IMG/VR virus record: IMGVR_UViG_3300048687_000057
Coordinates: 1 to 43,106 of that record
Strand: one strand, 5' to 3'
DNA length: 43,106 nt
Source: a virus
Under the pieces are notes generated by a model that saw only the letters and a list, made by a program, of their open reading frames with translations, did not search any database and was not told the DNA's origin. Below are positions 21,126-28,967 of the stretch, one piece after another; position 1 is the first letter of the stretch, and the number at the start of each line of letters is the position of its first letter. The position numbers were made by a program, and so were the translations under genes.

Positions 21126-21914
21126 ATGCAGGTCCCTTTCACACGGCGGGGCTTCCGGCACCCGCTGGCGACCCACTCCGCTCTGGACGTGCTCGGCTAC
21201 CGCCGCAACGGTGCGCCGATCTACGCCATCGCAGGTGGCAACGGCGAGGGCGAAGGCGGATCCGAGTCCGGCGAGTCCGGATCCAATGAATCCGGCGAGT
21301 CCGGGCAAGGCGCCGAGTCGGCCAACGGGCAAGACTCCGAGCAGGGCGGACAGTCGTCCGGACAGGAATCCGGAGAATCCGGATCGCAGTCCGGCGAGAA
21401 GGACTGGAAAGCCCACGCCCGCGAGTGGGAGAAGCGCGCCAAGGCCCACGCCAAGGAAGCCGAAGCGGGCACCAAGGCACGCGAGGAGCTGGAGAAGCTC
21501 AAGGCCGCGAACATGACGGAGCAGGAGAAGGCCGTCGCCGCCGCAGAGAAGGCAGGCCGCACGGCCGCCGCTCAAGAGGCGCAGGCCGAGATCGAGAAGC
21601 GCGACTCGCAGCTTCGCGAACTCACCATCCGCGACGCCATCCGCGACCGAGCGGAGAAGCACGGCGCCAAGGCGCACTCGCTACTGGACTCCGTCTCCTT
21701 CCGCGCGAAGATCGCCGACCTCGACCCCGACGCCAAGACGTTCGGCGCCAACCTCGACGACGCGATCAAGGCGGCCGTCAAGGACAACCCGGCCTTCGCC
21801 ATGCAGCCTGCCGGAAAGTCCGGCGGGGACCTGTCGGGCGGCACCCAAGAGGGCGCCGCGAAGAAGCGCAGCGGCTCGCTCTCAGGAGCGATCGCGACCC
21901 ACTACCAGACCTGA
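21126..21914 (+). CDS. capsid scaffolding protein
   Basis: A 262-aa protein upstream of the major capsid gene. Residues 1-35 are basic (TRRGFRHPLATHSALDVLGY), 38-95 a Gly/Ser/Glu/Gln low-complexity stretch, and 95-200 a long charged helix (AREWEKRAKAHAKEAEAG, KAREELEKLKAANMTEQEK) typical of DUF4355-like scaffolds. The C-terminus (AIRDRAEKHGAKAHSLLDSV, then a Gly/Ser/Lys tail) would bind the capsid protein. It shapes the prohead and is removed before DNA filling. The start follows GGGAGAAG. Confidence 0.8.
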   Translation: MQVPFTRRGFRHPLATHSALDVLGYRRNGAPIYAIAGGNGEGEGGSESGESGSNESGESGQGAESANGQDSEQGGQSSGQESGESGSQSGEKDWKAHAREWEKRAKAHAKEAEAGTKAREELEKLKAANMTEQEKAVAAAEKAGRTAAAQEAQAEIEKRDSQLRELTIRDAIRDRAEKHGAKAHSLLDSVSFRAKIADLDPDAKTFGANLDDAIKAAVKDNPAFAMQPAGKSGGDLSGGTQEGAAKKRSGSLSGAIATHYQT

Positions 21915-21929
21915 TCCCGGAGGATCCTC

Positions 21930-23006
21930 ATGCCCGTGACGCTTGCTCAGGCGCAGATCAACACCCAGGCCGACGTCGACTACGCCGTCATCGACAACCT
22001 GCGCCGCTACTCGTGGCTGTTCGACCAGATGGTGTTCGACGACACCGTCACCCCCGGCACCGGCGGAGCCACGCTCACCTACGGCTACACCCGGCTGAAG
22101 ACCGCGCGCGGCGCCTCGTTCCGTGCGGTCAACGCCGAGTACACGGCCGGCGTTGCGGAGCGCGAGCGCAAGACCGTCGACCTCAAGCCGCTCGGCGGCG
22201 CCTTCGAGGTCGACCGCGTTCTGGCGAACCTCGGCGCCTCGGCGACCAACGAAGTCTCGTTCCAGATGCAGCAGCTCCTCACCAGCGTGCGTTCCACCTT
22301 CCAGTCGGAGATCATCAACGGCGACACGGCTGTCGACGCCAACGGCTTCGACGGCCTCGACAAGATCCTGACCGGGCAGTCCACCGAGTACGTGCCGCTC
22401 AGCGAGGGCATCGACACCGGCTACCTCGACTGGACGCCAGGAACCATCAACACCCAGTCCCTCGCCATGGCTGCGCTTGACCACCTCGACGGGTTCCTGT
22501 CGCGCATCCAGCCCTCGCACACCGGCGGCGGCGACTCCGGCGCCCCGGGAGCGCTCCCGCCCGGCGTCAAGGCGATCCTCGGTAACACCACGTCCATCAC
22601 CCGCGTGCGTGCGCTCGCCCGGTGGGCGGGCATGTACACCGCGAGCAAGGACGACCTCGGCCGCCAGGTCGAGCAGTACGGTCCGTGGACCCTGGTCGAC
22701 CTCGGCGACAACGCCACGGGCGCGGCCCCGGTCGTCCCGATCGAGTCCCGCGACACGGACGCAGGCGGCTCCGGCGGAAGTATCTCGAACCTGACCGACC
22801 TGTACGCCGTCTCCTTCGGCCTGGACGCGCTGCACGGCGCCTCCCCGGCCGGGCAGCCGCTGCTCCAGACGTGGATGCCGGACTTCTCCGTCGCGGGCGC
22901 GGTCAAGAAGGGCGAGATCGAGATGGGCCCGGTCGCCGCGGTCCTCCGCAACACGAAGGCGTGCGGCGTGCTCCGCAACGTCCGAGTGGCAGGGGCGGCT
23001 CTCTGA
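21930..23006 (+). CDS. major capsid protein
   Basis: A 358-aa protein with HK97-fold character, in the correct place after the scaffold. The N-terminal arm (QAQINTQADVDYAVIDNLRRYSWLF) is followed by E-loop-like strands (TYGYTRLKTARGASFRAVNAEY), and the body has FEVDRVLANLG, VRSTFQSEIINGD and ILGNTTSITRVRALARWAGMY. It forms the icosahedral shell. The start ATG follows GGAGG. It overlaps the next gene by TGATG. Confidence 0.88.
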   Translation: MPVTLAQAQINTQADVDYAVIDNLRRYSWLFDQMVFDDTVTPGTGGATLTYGYTRLKTARGASFRAVNAEYTAGVAERERKTVDLKPLGGAFEVDRVLANLGASATNEVSFQMQQLLTSVRSTFQSEIINGDTAVDANGFDGLDKILTGQSTEYVPLSEGIDTGYLDWTPGTINTQSLAMAALDHLDGFLSRIQPSHTGGGDSGAPGALPPGVKAILGNTTSITRVRALARWAGMYTASKDDLGRQVEQYGPWTLVDLGDNATGAAPVVPIESRDTDAGGSGGSISNLTDLYAVSFGLDALHGASPAGQPLLQTWMPDFSVAGAVKKGEIEMGPVAAVLRNTKACGVLRNVRVAGAAL

Positions 23007-23365
23007 TGCGCTACGACGTGACGGCTCCCGCAAAGGGATTCAGCGGCGACGTGGCAGGCGTGGTCTTCTCCAAGGGCCACGCCGTCGTCGACGAGGACAC
23101 GCACGCCCGCGCGCTGGCGTACTTCCGGCGCAAGGGCTACGACGTCGCTGTCCAGGAGTCCAAGAAGGCGCCGAAGGCCAAGGCGCAGGAGCCGCAGACG
23201 CCGACTGAGCCGCCTGCCCCGCCTTCGGAGCGTCCGGCTCGCAGTGCCTCGAAGGATGAGTGGGTCGCCTACGCCCGCAGCGTGGCCGCCGACTCCGACG
23301 AGGAGGCCGCGATCGACGGCCTCACGAAGGAGCAGCTCATCGAGCGGTATGGCAGCGAGGCGTGA
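23006..23365 (+). CDS. head protein with C-terminal LTKEQLIERYG module
   Basis: A 119-aa protein, coupled to the capsid gene. The N-terminal half (VTAPAKGFSGDVAGVVFSKG, RRKGYDV) resembles small decoration-type or connector proteins. A Pro/Lys linker leads to a C-terminal module (DEWVAYARSVAADS, then LTKEQLIERYG) that recurs in the next protein. Function unknown; probably a structural head protein or accessory. Confidence 0.6.
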   Translation: MRYDVTAPAKGFSGDVAGVVFSKGHAVVDEDTHARALAYFRRKGYDVAVQESKKAPKAKAQEPQTPTEPPAPPSERPARSASKDEWVAYARSVAADSDEEAAIDGLTKEQLIERYGSEA

Positions 23366-23646
23366 TGGCCGCGATGTTCCGCTACCGCAACACCAACAAC
23401 GGTGACGTGGTCGAGTACGAGCACCCGGACGCGCGGTTGGAGATGCTCCCGAACTGGGAGCGTCTCGGCGCCGAGGCCGCACCGGAGACGGGCGGTCCGG
23501 CCGACGAGCAGGACGGTCGGCCGGCCAAGTCGGCGCCGAAGTCGGCGTGGCTGGCGTACGCGCGAGGCCGGGTGAAGGACGCCGACGAGAACGACGAGCT
23601 GGACATGCTCACGAAGGACGAGCTCGTCGAGCGCTACGGCGCGTGA
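23365..23646 (+). CDS. head protein, partial paralogue of its neighbour
   Basis: A 93-aa protein, TGATG overlap. Its start, FRYRNTNNGDVVEYEHPDAR, is typical of small actinophage proteins after the capsid gene. The C-terminal 36 residues (SAWLAYARGRVKDA, LTKDELVERYG) match the end of the 23006 product, showing duplication or shared recruitment of a small helical module. Confidence 0.6.
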   Translation: MAAMFRYRNTNNGDVVEYEHPDARLEMLPNWERLGAEAAPETGGPADEQDGRPAKSAPKSAWLAYARGRVKDADENDELDMLTKDELVERYGA

Positions 23647-23681
23647 ATCTGACTCGTTCGCCAGCGATTTGGGGGTGACCC

Positions 23682-24092
23682 GTGTTCGGTCAGCGTGTGT
23701 ACGCGACGGTTGCGCAGCTCGTCGAGTACCTCGGCACGGATCCGCCCGCTGGCGCGGACCGGCTCTTGGCGCAGGCGTCGCGGCTCCTGGAGTCGGACTT
23801 CCTGCTCGCGGCGTTCTACGACACGGGTGACGACGGCATGCCGTCCGACACGGAGGTCGCTGCGGCGTTCGCCGAAGCCGTGTGCGCGCAGGTGCAGTTC
23901 TGGGGCGAGGTCGGCGAGGAGACCGACATCTCCGGCCCGCTCCAGGGCGTCACCCTCGGCAGCCTCAACTTGCAGTTCGGCGCAGGCGACAACCGGTCCA
24001 GCCCGTCGTACTACGCGCCCCGCCTGGTGCGCGCGCTCGCCGTACTGCCCGTGGACAAGTTCCGCATGGGCGTCGTCACCGGGGGTTGGTGA
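23682..24092 (+). CDS. head-tail connector (adaptor)
   Basis: A 136-aa protein, GTG start after GGGGGTGA. The N-terminal part (YATVAQLVEYLGTDPPAGADRLLAQASRLLES) is the helical pattern of HK97 gp6-like head-tail adaptors, which form a ring beneath the portal. Order after the capsid genes agrees. The stop overlaps the next start. Confidence 0.75.
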   Translation: MFGQRVYATVAQLVEYLGTDPPAGADRLLAQASRLLESDFLLAAFYDTGDDGMPSDTEVAAAFAEAVCAQVQFWGEVGEETDISGPLQGVTLGSLNLQFGAGDNRSSPSYYAPRLVRALAVLPVDKFRMGVVTGGW

Positions 24093-24409
24093 TGGCCCGG
24101 ATTCCTGGCTGGCTCCTCGTCCACACGATCACCGTGGAGCCGTACGAGGGCGACGGCTCCAAGGGCCCCATCTACGGGCCGCCCGTGAGCGTGCGGTGCT
24201 TCCTCGACGAGCAGACCCGCGCCGTCCGCTCACCCGGCGGCGACACCGTCACCTCCTCCTCGACCGCCTACGCGCGGCCGGGCGTGGACGCGCCGCCACT
24301 GTCCCGCGTCACCACGGCGGGCGGCCGCATCACGAAGGTCATCCAGCTCAAGGACCGCGCGGGCGGGCGCCTGCGCACCCCCGACCACGTGGAAATCCAG
24401 CTCGAATAA
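24092..24409 (+). CDS. head-tail joining / head-closure protein
   Basis: A 105-aa beta-rich protein (LLVHTITVEPYEGDGSKGPIY, VRCFLDEQTRAVRS), like the phage head-closure proteins that plug the connector after packaging. Coupled to the adaptor gene by GATGG overlap. Confidence 0.7.
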   Translation: MARIPGWLLVHTITVEPYEGDGSKGPIYGPPVSVRCFLDEQTRAVRSPGGDTVTSSSTAYARPGVDAPPLSRVTTAGGRITKVIQLKDRAGGRLRTPDHVEIQLE

Positions 24410-24420
24410 GGAGGCCCGCC

Positions 24421-24771
24421 GTGGCCCAACGCTTCCGACTGAACTTCAACGGGGCCCCGGCAGAGCACGCCATCCGCGCGGCCGCCGCCCGCGGCCTCCA
24501 CCTCGCGGCCGAGCATGTCCTCACCGAGTCACAGGCCGTCGTCCCGCTCGATGAGAGCCCACTCCAGCAGTCCGGTATGGCGTCCGTCGACGAGGGGACG
24601 CTCACGGCCGCCGTCTCTTATGACACTCCATACGCCGTCCGCCAGCACGAGGAGATGGACTACCGGCACGCGCCCGGACGGCAGGCCAAGTACCTGGAAC
24701 AGCCGCTCAACGAGAACCGCGGGCAGGTCGCCGCGCTCATCGCCGCGCAGATCAGGCGGGCCCTGCGGTGA
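24421..24771 (+). CDS. HK97 gp10-like minor tail-neck protein
   Basis: A 116-aa protein with AAGGAGG before the GTG start. The pattern is helix (AEHAIRAAAARGLHLAAEHVLTESQ) then VPLDESPLQQSGMASV and YDTPYAVRQHEEMDYRHAPGRQAKYLEQPL; the phrase 'YA..QHE...Y.H..G.QAKYLE' is typical of gp10-like neck proteins. It links the connector and tail tube. Confidence 0.75.
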   Translation: MAQRFRLNFNGAPAEHAIRAAAARGLHLAAEHVLTESQAVVPLDESPLQQSGMASVDEGTLTAAVSYDTPYAVRQHEEMDYRHAPGRQAKYLEQPLNENRGQVAALIAAQIRRALR

Positions 24772-25199
24772 GCTACACGAGCAGCCTCCTCGGCGGCATC
24801 GCCGGCCTCCTCGTCGAAGCCGGCGTCGGCGTCTACCAGCCCGACGCAGTGATCGCCGACCCGGAAACCGGGATCTTCCGAGGCGTCATGCCGGCCACAC
24901 CGGAGCGGGCGCTCGGCATCAACGACTACCCGGTCGAGGACGGCGGCGGCACCGACGTGATCACGGGCGTGCAGATCCGCATGCGCGCGGGCCGGGACCC
25001 GGACGCGATCGCCGACCTCGCCGACGCGGTGTTCAGCGTGCTGCACATGCGCGAGCACTACAGCGCGGGCGGCGTGCACGTGGCGCTGTCGTGGCGGCAG
25101 TCGCAGGCGTGGATCGGGCAGGACGCGCACGGCCGCATGGAACTGACCTCGAACTACTACTTCCGGACCTCTCGGCCGGGCCCCCACCAGCACGAATAG
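24768..25199 (+). CDS. tail terminator protein
   Basis: A 143-aa protein, GTG start overlapping the upstream stop (GTGA). The alpha/beta sequence (IAGLLVEAGVGVYQPD, VITGVQIRMRAGRD, VFSVLHMREHYSAGGVHVALSWRQS, SNYYFRTSRP) matches siphophage tail-terminator proteins, which cap the growing tube and bind the head connector. It is in the expected place before the tube gene. Confidence 0.75.
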   Translation: MSYTSSLLGGIAGLLVEAGVGVYQPDAVIADPETGIFRGVMPATPERALGINDYPVEDGGGTDVITGVQIRMRAGRDPDAIADLADAVFSVLHMREHYSAGGVHVALSWRQSQAWIGQDAHGRMELTSNYYFRTSRPGPHQHE

Positions 25200-25209
25200 G
25201 AGCACCCCT

Positions 25210-25695
25210 ATGTCCACACCTGTGGAAACGAACGTCACTGCGCTCGCCCGGCGTTGGCGCCTGGAGGTCAACGTCGGTACGGCGGCGACGCCGGACTGGA
25301 AGCTGTGCCCGGGCGTCGTCGAGTTCCAGCCCGCCTCCGAGCCGAACATCGAGGACAGCAGCGACTACGACTCGGACGGTTGGGCGGGCAACACCAAGAC
25401 CGGGCAGAGCTGGGAAGTCAGCGTCACGATCAACCGGAAGATCAACGATCAGACGAAGGTGTACCACCCCGTCCACGAGGCGATCCGCCTCGCGCACTTC
25501 GCCTACGGCTCCGCCAACCTGGTGCACCTGCGGTACATGGACCGCAACGGCCTGCCGGAGGCGTACGAGGGCAAGGCCATCCCCGAGTGGGCGGAGTCCG
25601 GCGGCGAGACCACCGACCTCGGACAGGTGGAGATCACGTTCACCGGCGACGGCCCGCTGGAGACCATCGACAACCCGCTCGCGGTCACGCCCTGA
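25210..25695 (+). CDS. major tail tube protein
   Basis: A 161-aa beta-rich protein (RRWRLEVNVGTAATPDWKLC, VEFQPASEPNIEDSSDYDSDGW, WEVSVTINRKIND) of the tail-tube family. GGTDD-type loops and a C-terminal strand pair (GQVEITFTGDGPLETI) agree. It polymerises into the tube around the tape measure. RBS AGGAG. The stop overlaps the chaperone start. Confidence 0.82.
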   Translation: MSTPVETNVTALARRWRLEVNVGTAATPDWKLCPGVVEFQPASEPNIEDSSDYDSDGWAGNTKTGQSWEVSVTINRKINDQTKVYHPVHEAIRLAHFAYGSANLVHLRYMDRNGLPEAYEGKAIPEWAESGGETTDLGQVEITFTGDGPLETIDNPLAVTP

Positions 25696-26216
25696 TGGCC
25701 GCACAGTTCGAGGCGCTCGGCGATTTCCTCGATGACTGGCTGGAGTTGCCGGTGCGCTGCAAGGACGGGCAGACCCGCATCTTCAAGGTTCCGTCGCCTC
25801 CGGCAGAGGACGGCCTGCGGATCGACCAGGTCACCACGATGGCCGCCCGCCTCGCTCTGGGAGGTGCGCCCGCCGACGAGGAGATCCTCAACGACGACGA
25901 GGAGAAGGACCTGTTCCGGCTCGCCCTCGGCGACGCCTACGACGAGATCATTACCCACGTCGCCTGGACCCGCTTCCGGCACATCGCGATGACCGCCGTC
26001 GTGTGGATCACCTCCAGCCGTGAGAACGCGGCCGCCTACTGGGCTGCGGGTGGCGACCCTTCTCTCCTGGCCCCGAACCGGCAGGCCCGTCGATCGCAGA
26101 CCAACGGCGCCTCGGCGTCGGCTGCGGCGAATACGACCCGGTCACGGGGCTCTACGAGTGGTACGAAGGCGGGCTCACGCCGCAACGGACGGGGCGGAAA
26201 GGCGCACCGCAGGTAA
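25695..26216 (+). CDS. tail assembly chaperone, zero-frame product (gpG)
   Basis: A 173-aa protein with an ordered N-terminal domain (ALGDFLDDWLELPVRCKDG, ARLALGGAPADEEILNDD). Beyond residue about 130 the zero frame turns into a Ser/Thr/Arg/Gly-rich tail and loses G/C bias at third positions, while the -1 frame gains it, as expected when the ribosome shifts. It assists folding of the tape measure and tube subunits. Confidence 0.78.
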   Translation: MAAQFEALGDFLDDWLELPVRCKDGQTRIFKVPSPPAEDGLRIDQVTTMAARLALGGAPADEEILNDDEEKDLFRLALGDAYDEIITHVAWTRFRHIAMTAVVWITSSRENAAAYWAAGGDPSLLAPNRQARRSQTNGASASAAANTTRSRGSTSGTKAGSRRNGRGGKAHRR

Positions 26217-26416
26217 CCCGCGAGGCCCTGCTCGAACAGTGGCCGCTAGTCGAGGCCGACATGCACGAGGTGTACGGCCTCGACCTCTCCTGCGGCGTCA
26301 TGCGCGAGCGGTCGTGGCGCTGGTTCCTGATCCGCCTGTACGGCCTGCTCTCAGCGGACTCCCGCATCGCACGGCACTTCGCACCTCCTGACCCCAAGCC
26401 AGCCCGAAGGAGGTAG
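26024..26416 (+). CDS. tail assembly chaperone, -1 frame extension (gpGT)
   Basis: An open frame one base back from the 25695 gene, open from after the TGA at 26021 to the TAG at 26414-26416. From about 26090 it reads like protein (LGVGCGEYDPVTGLYEWYEGG, then REALLEQWPLVEADMHEVYG, RSWRWFLIRLYGLL) with G/C third positions, and has no proper start of its own. This is the classic gpG/gpGT fusion made by programmed -1 frameshifting. The slip site is not certain; CCCCGAA at 26071-26077 and CGGAAAG at 26195-26201 are possible. The tape-measure start follows at once. Confidence 0.75.
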   Translation, partial: ERGRLLGCGWRPFSPGPEPAGPSIADQRRLGVGCGEYDPVTGLYEWYEGGLTPQRTGRKGAPQVTREALLEQWPLVEADMHEVYGLDLSCGVMRERSWRWFLIRLYGLLSADSRIARHFAPPDPKPARRR

Positions 26417-26420
26417 CGCC

Positions 26421-28964
26421 GTGGCGCTCAACGTCGGTGAACTCGCCGGAACGATCACCCTCGACGCCTCCGGTGTCGCCGAGGGCCTGCGCGATGCCGA
26501 GCGCCAGATGCAGCACGCGGGCAACCAGATGGGCGCGGACGCCGAGCGCGCCGGACAGCAGGCCGGGGAGCAGCTCGGCGAGGGCATCACCCGAGGCGCC
26601 GACGGCCGACTCCGCAACGCCCAAGGCCAGTTCGTCCGCGCAGGACAGACGGCTGGCGCAGGCGTCGCCGAGGGAGCCAACCGGGGTGCGCGCAGCCTGC
26701 CCACCGACATGGAACGGGTCGGCCAGCGGGCAGGCGACAGCCTCGGCGACGGCATGCGCCGCACGTCGGGCAGCGTCGGCGAAGCGGCCGGCGCCGCGGG
26801 CGACGAGGGCGGGCAGTCGTTCATGCAGCGGATGCGCGGGCGCGCGTCCGCGGGCGTGAGCGATGTCGCGACCAGCATCCGCTCGGGCCTGTCCTCCAAG
26901 CTCGGGCTGGCGGCGATCGGTGCGGCGGCCGGCGCGCTGCTCATGCAGGGCATGCAGACCGCCCTCGATCAGTCCCGCATCACCGGCCGTCTCGGCGCCC
27001 AACTCGGGGCGACGGGTCCGGAGATGAAGAAGTATGGGCACATCGCGGGGCAGATGTATGCCAATGCGGTCACCGAGGATTTCCAGGGTGCCGCGGACGC
27101 GATCTCGGCGGTGATGCGGGCGGGTATCGCTCCGCCGGGGGCGACGGAGGCGCAGCTCCAGTCGCTCGCCACGAAGGTCTCCGACCTGGCGAACACGTTC
27201 GAGCTGGATCTCGGGCAGACCGCGAACGCGGTTGGCCAGATGATCAAAACGGGGTTGGCGAAGAACGGCACCGAGGCCGTCGACGCGCTGACCCGCGGCC
27301 TCCAGAAGATGGGCCCGAGGGCCGATGACATTGCCGATACTTTCAACGAATACTCGACGATCTTCCGGCAGATGGGGTTGTCCGCCGCCGACGCGACCGG
27401 GCTCCTGTCGCAGGGCATGAAGGCGGGCGCGCGGGACACCGACGTGGTCGCGGACGCCCTGAAGGAATTCGTCCTGATCACGCAGACCGGCGGGGGCAAG
27501 GTCGACGACGCGTTCAAGAAGATCGGCCTGTCCGGCAAGGAGATGCAGGCCGCGTTCGTGAAGGGCGGCCCGACGGCGCGTGCAGCCCTGGACAAGGTCT
27601 TCGAGGGCCTGTCCAAGATGAAGGACGGCACCGACAAGAACAACGTCGCCCTGACCCTGTTCGGCACCAAGTCGGAGGACACGCAGAAGGCGCTCATGGC
27701 GCTCGACCCGTCGTCGGCCACTTCCGCGCTCGGCAAGATGGGCGGTGCTGCCGACCGGATGGGCGACAGCCTGCGGGACAACGCGGGCACGCGCCTGGAG
27801 GCGTTCAAGCGCGGCATTCAGCAGAACGTCGTGGACTTCCTCGGCGGCCAAGTCCTCCCCGCCTTCCAGAAGGTCAAGACGTTCGTCGTGCAGCACTTCG
27901 GCGGCATGTGGGCCGAGGCCGGGAAGAACGGCGCCACCGGCCTCGACCAGTTCTTCGCGTTCCTGCCGCTCCTCGGCGAGAAACTCGTCACGAAGATCAA
28001 GGAACTCGCCCCGAAGGCCGTCTCCGGTTTGCAGCAGCTCGGCACCGACATGGCGAACTGGATGATGGAGAACCCCGACAAACTCTTCAAGATCGCCCTA
28101 CTCGCTCAGGCGATCATCCTCGGAATGTCACTGCTGCCGATGCTCGTCCTCGCAGCGGTCGTCGCCGCCGCAGGCATGATCGTGATGAGCCTCGGCAAGC
28201 GCCTCATCGAAGGCGCAGGGGAGCGACTCAGCGCCTTCGGCTCCATCATGGCCACGTTCTTCGGCAACCTGTGGTCCACCTACGTCGCCACCCCCTTCAG
28301 CACGTTCTTCACGAACTTCACGACGTGGGTGGGGAGTCTGCCCGGTCGTGCCGGCCGGGCCCTGTCGAGCCTCGGCTCCACGATCGCGCTCGCGGCCTCC
28401 CGCGGCTTTCAGATGTTCCGGGACGCCGCGGCCCGCAAGGGCACCGAGTTCCTCGTGTGGGTGGCCGGGCTACCGGGCCGGATCTCGCGGGCCATCGGCT
28501 CCCTGAAAGACCTCCTCGTCTCCAAGGGCGCCGACGTCGTCCGCGGTCTCCTGGCCGGTGTCGAGTCCATGGGCGGTTGGCTCCGCTCGCGGCTGATGTC
28601 GTTCGCCAAGGGGATGATCCCGGGCCCGATCGCCAAGGCACTCGGCATCCACTCCCCGTCCAAGGTGATGGCGTCGCAGGTCGGCCGGTGGATCCCGGCC
28701 GGTATCGCGCAGGGCGTCGAGGCGAACACGGGCGTCCTCGACCGGACGATGTCCAACCTCGTCGACACCCCGACCCCGTCCGCCGCCATGGCCTCCTCGG
28801 TCGGCGGGGCGGTGGCCGGCGCTTCCGGCGGTGGCGGCTCGTCCGCCATCACCCTCCGCGTGGACACCGGCGGCTCAGCGGCCGACGAGCTGCTCGCCAA
28901 CCTCATCCGCCAGTTCGTGAAGGTGCGCGGCGGCAACGTTCAGACCGTCCTCGGAAGGGGGTGA
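26421..28964 (+). CDS. tape measure protein
   Basis: An 847-aa protein. Residues 1-170 are Gln/Ala/Gly-rich helices with repeated 'AERAGQQAGEQLGEGI' type units. Residues 190-460 form a TMP core like the phage-related minor tail TP901 domain (AMQTALDQSRITGRLGAQLG, FQGAADAISAVMRAG). Several hydrophobic segments (LAQAIILGMSLLPMLVLAAVV) lie near 550-590, and the C-terminus holds the 'AKALGIHSPSKVMASQ' motif typical of siphophage tape measures. At about 1.5 angstrom per residue the tail would be near 127 nm. The start is GTG, with AAGGAGG ten bases upstream. Confidence 0.92.
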   Translation: MALNVGELAGTITLDASGVAEGLRDAERQMQHAGNQMGADAERAGQQAGEQLGEGITRGADGRLRNAQGQFVRAGQTAGAGVAEGANRGARSLPTDMERVGQRAGDSLGDGMRRTSGSVGEAAGAAGDEGGQSFMQRMRGRASAGVSDVATSIRSGLSSKLGLAAIGAAAGALLMQGMQTALDQSRITGRLGAQLGATGPEMKKYGHIAGQMYANAVTEDFQGAADAISAVMRAGIAPPGATEAQLQSLATKVSDLANTFELDLGQTANAVGQMIKTGLAKNGTEAVDALTRGLQKMGPRADDIADTFNEYSTIFRQMGLSAADATGLLSQGMKAGARDTDVVADALKEFVLITQTGGGKVDDAFKKIGLSGKEMQAAFVKGGPTARAALDKVFEGLSKMKDGTDKNNVALTLFGTKSEDTQKALMALDPSSATSALGKMGGAADRMGDSLRDNAGTRLEAFKRGIQQNVVDFLGGQVLPAFQKVKTFVVQHFGGMWAEAGKNGATGLDQFFAFLPLLGEKLVTKIKELAPKAVSGLQQLGTDMANWMMENPDKLFKIALLAQAIILGMSLLPMLVLAAVVAAAGMIVMSLGKRLIEGAGERLSAFGSIMATFFGNLWSTYVATPFSTFFTNFTTWVGSLPGRAGRALSSLGSTIALAASRGFQMFRDAAARKGTEFLVWVAGLPGRISRAIGSLKDLLVSKGADVVRGLLAGVESMGGWLRSRLMSFAKGMIPGPIAKALGIHSPSKVMASQVGRWIPAGIAQGVEANTGVLDRTMSNLVDTPTPSAAMASSVGGAVAGASGGGGSSAITLRVDTGGSAADELLANLIRQFVKVRGGNVQTVLGRG

Positions 28965-28967
28965 CTC

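Noticed and set aside
21240-21400. TCCGG-rich repeats in the scaffold gene as a regulatory array
   Set aside because: They are in frame with a Ser/Gly linker (tcc gga/ggc) and stop with it, so coding of a low-complexity linker explains them.
26298-27896. 532-codon minus-strand frame under the tape measure gene
   Set aside because: Antisense shadow. The tape measure protein on the plus strand has recognised motifs.
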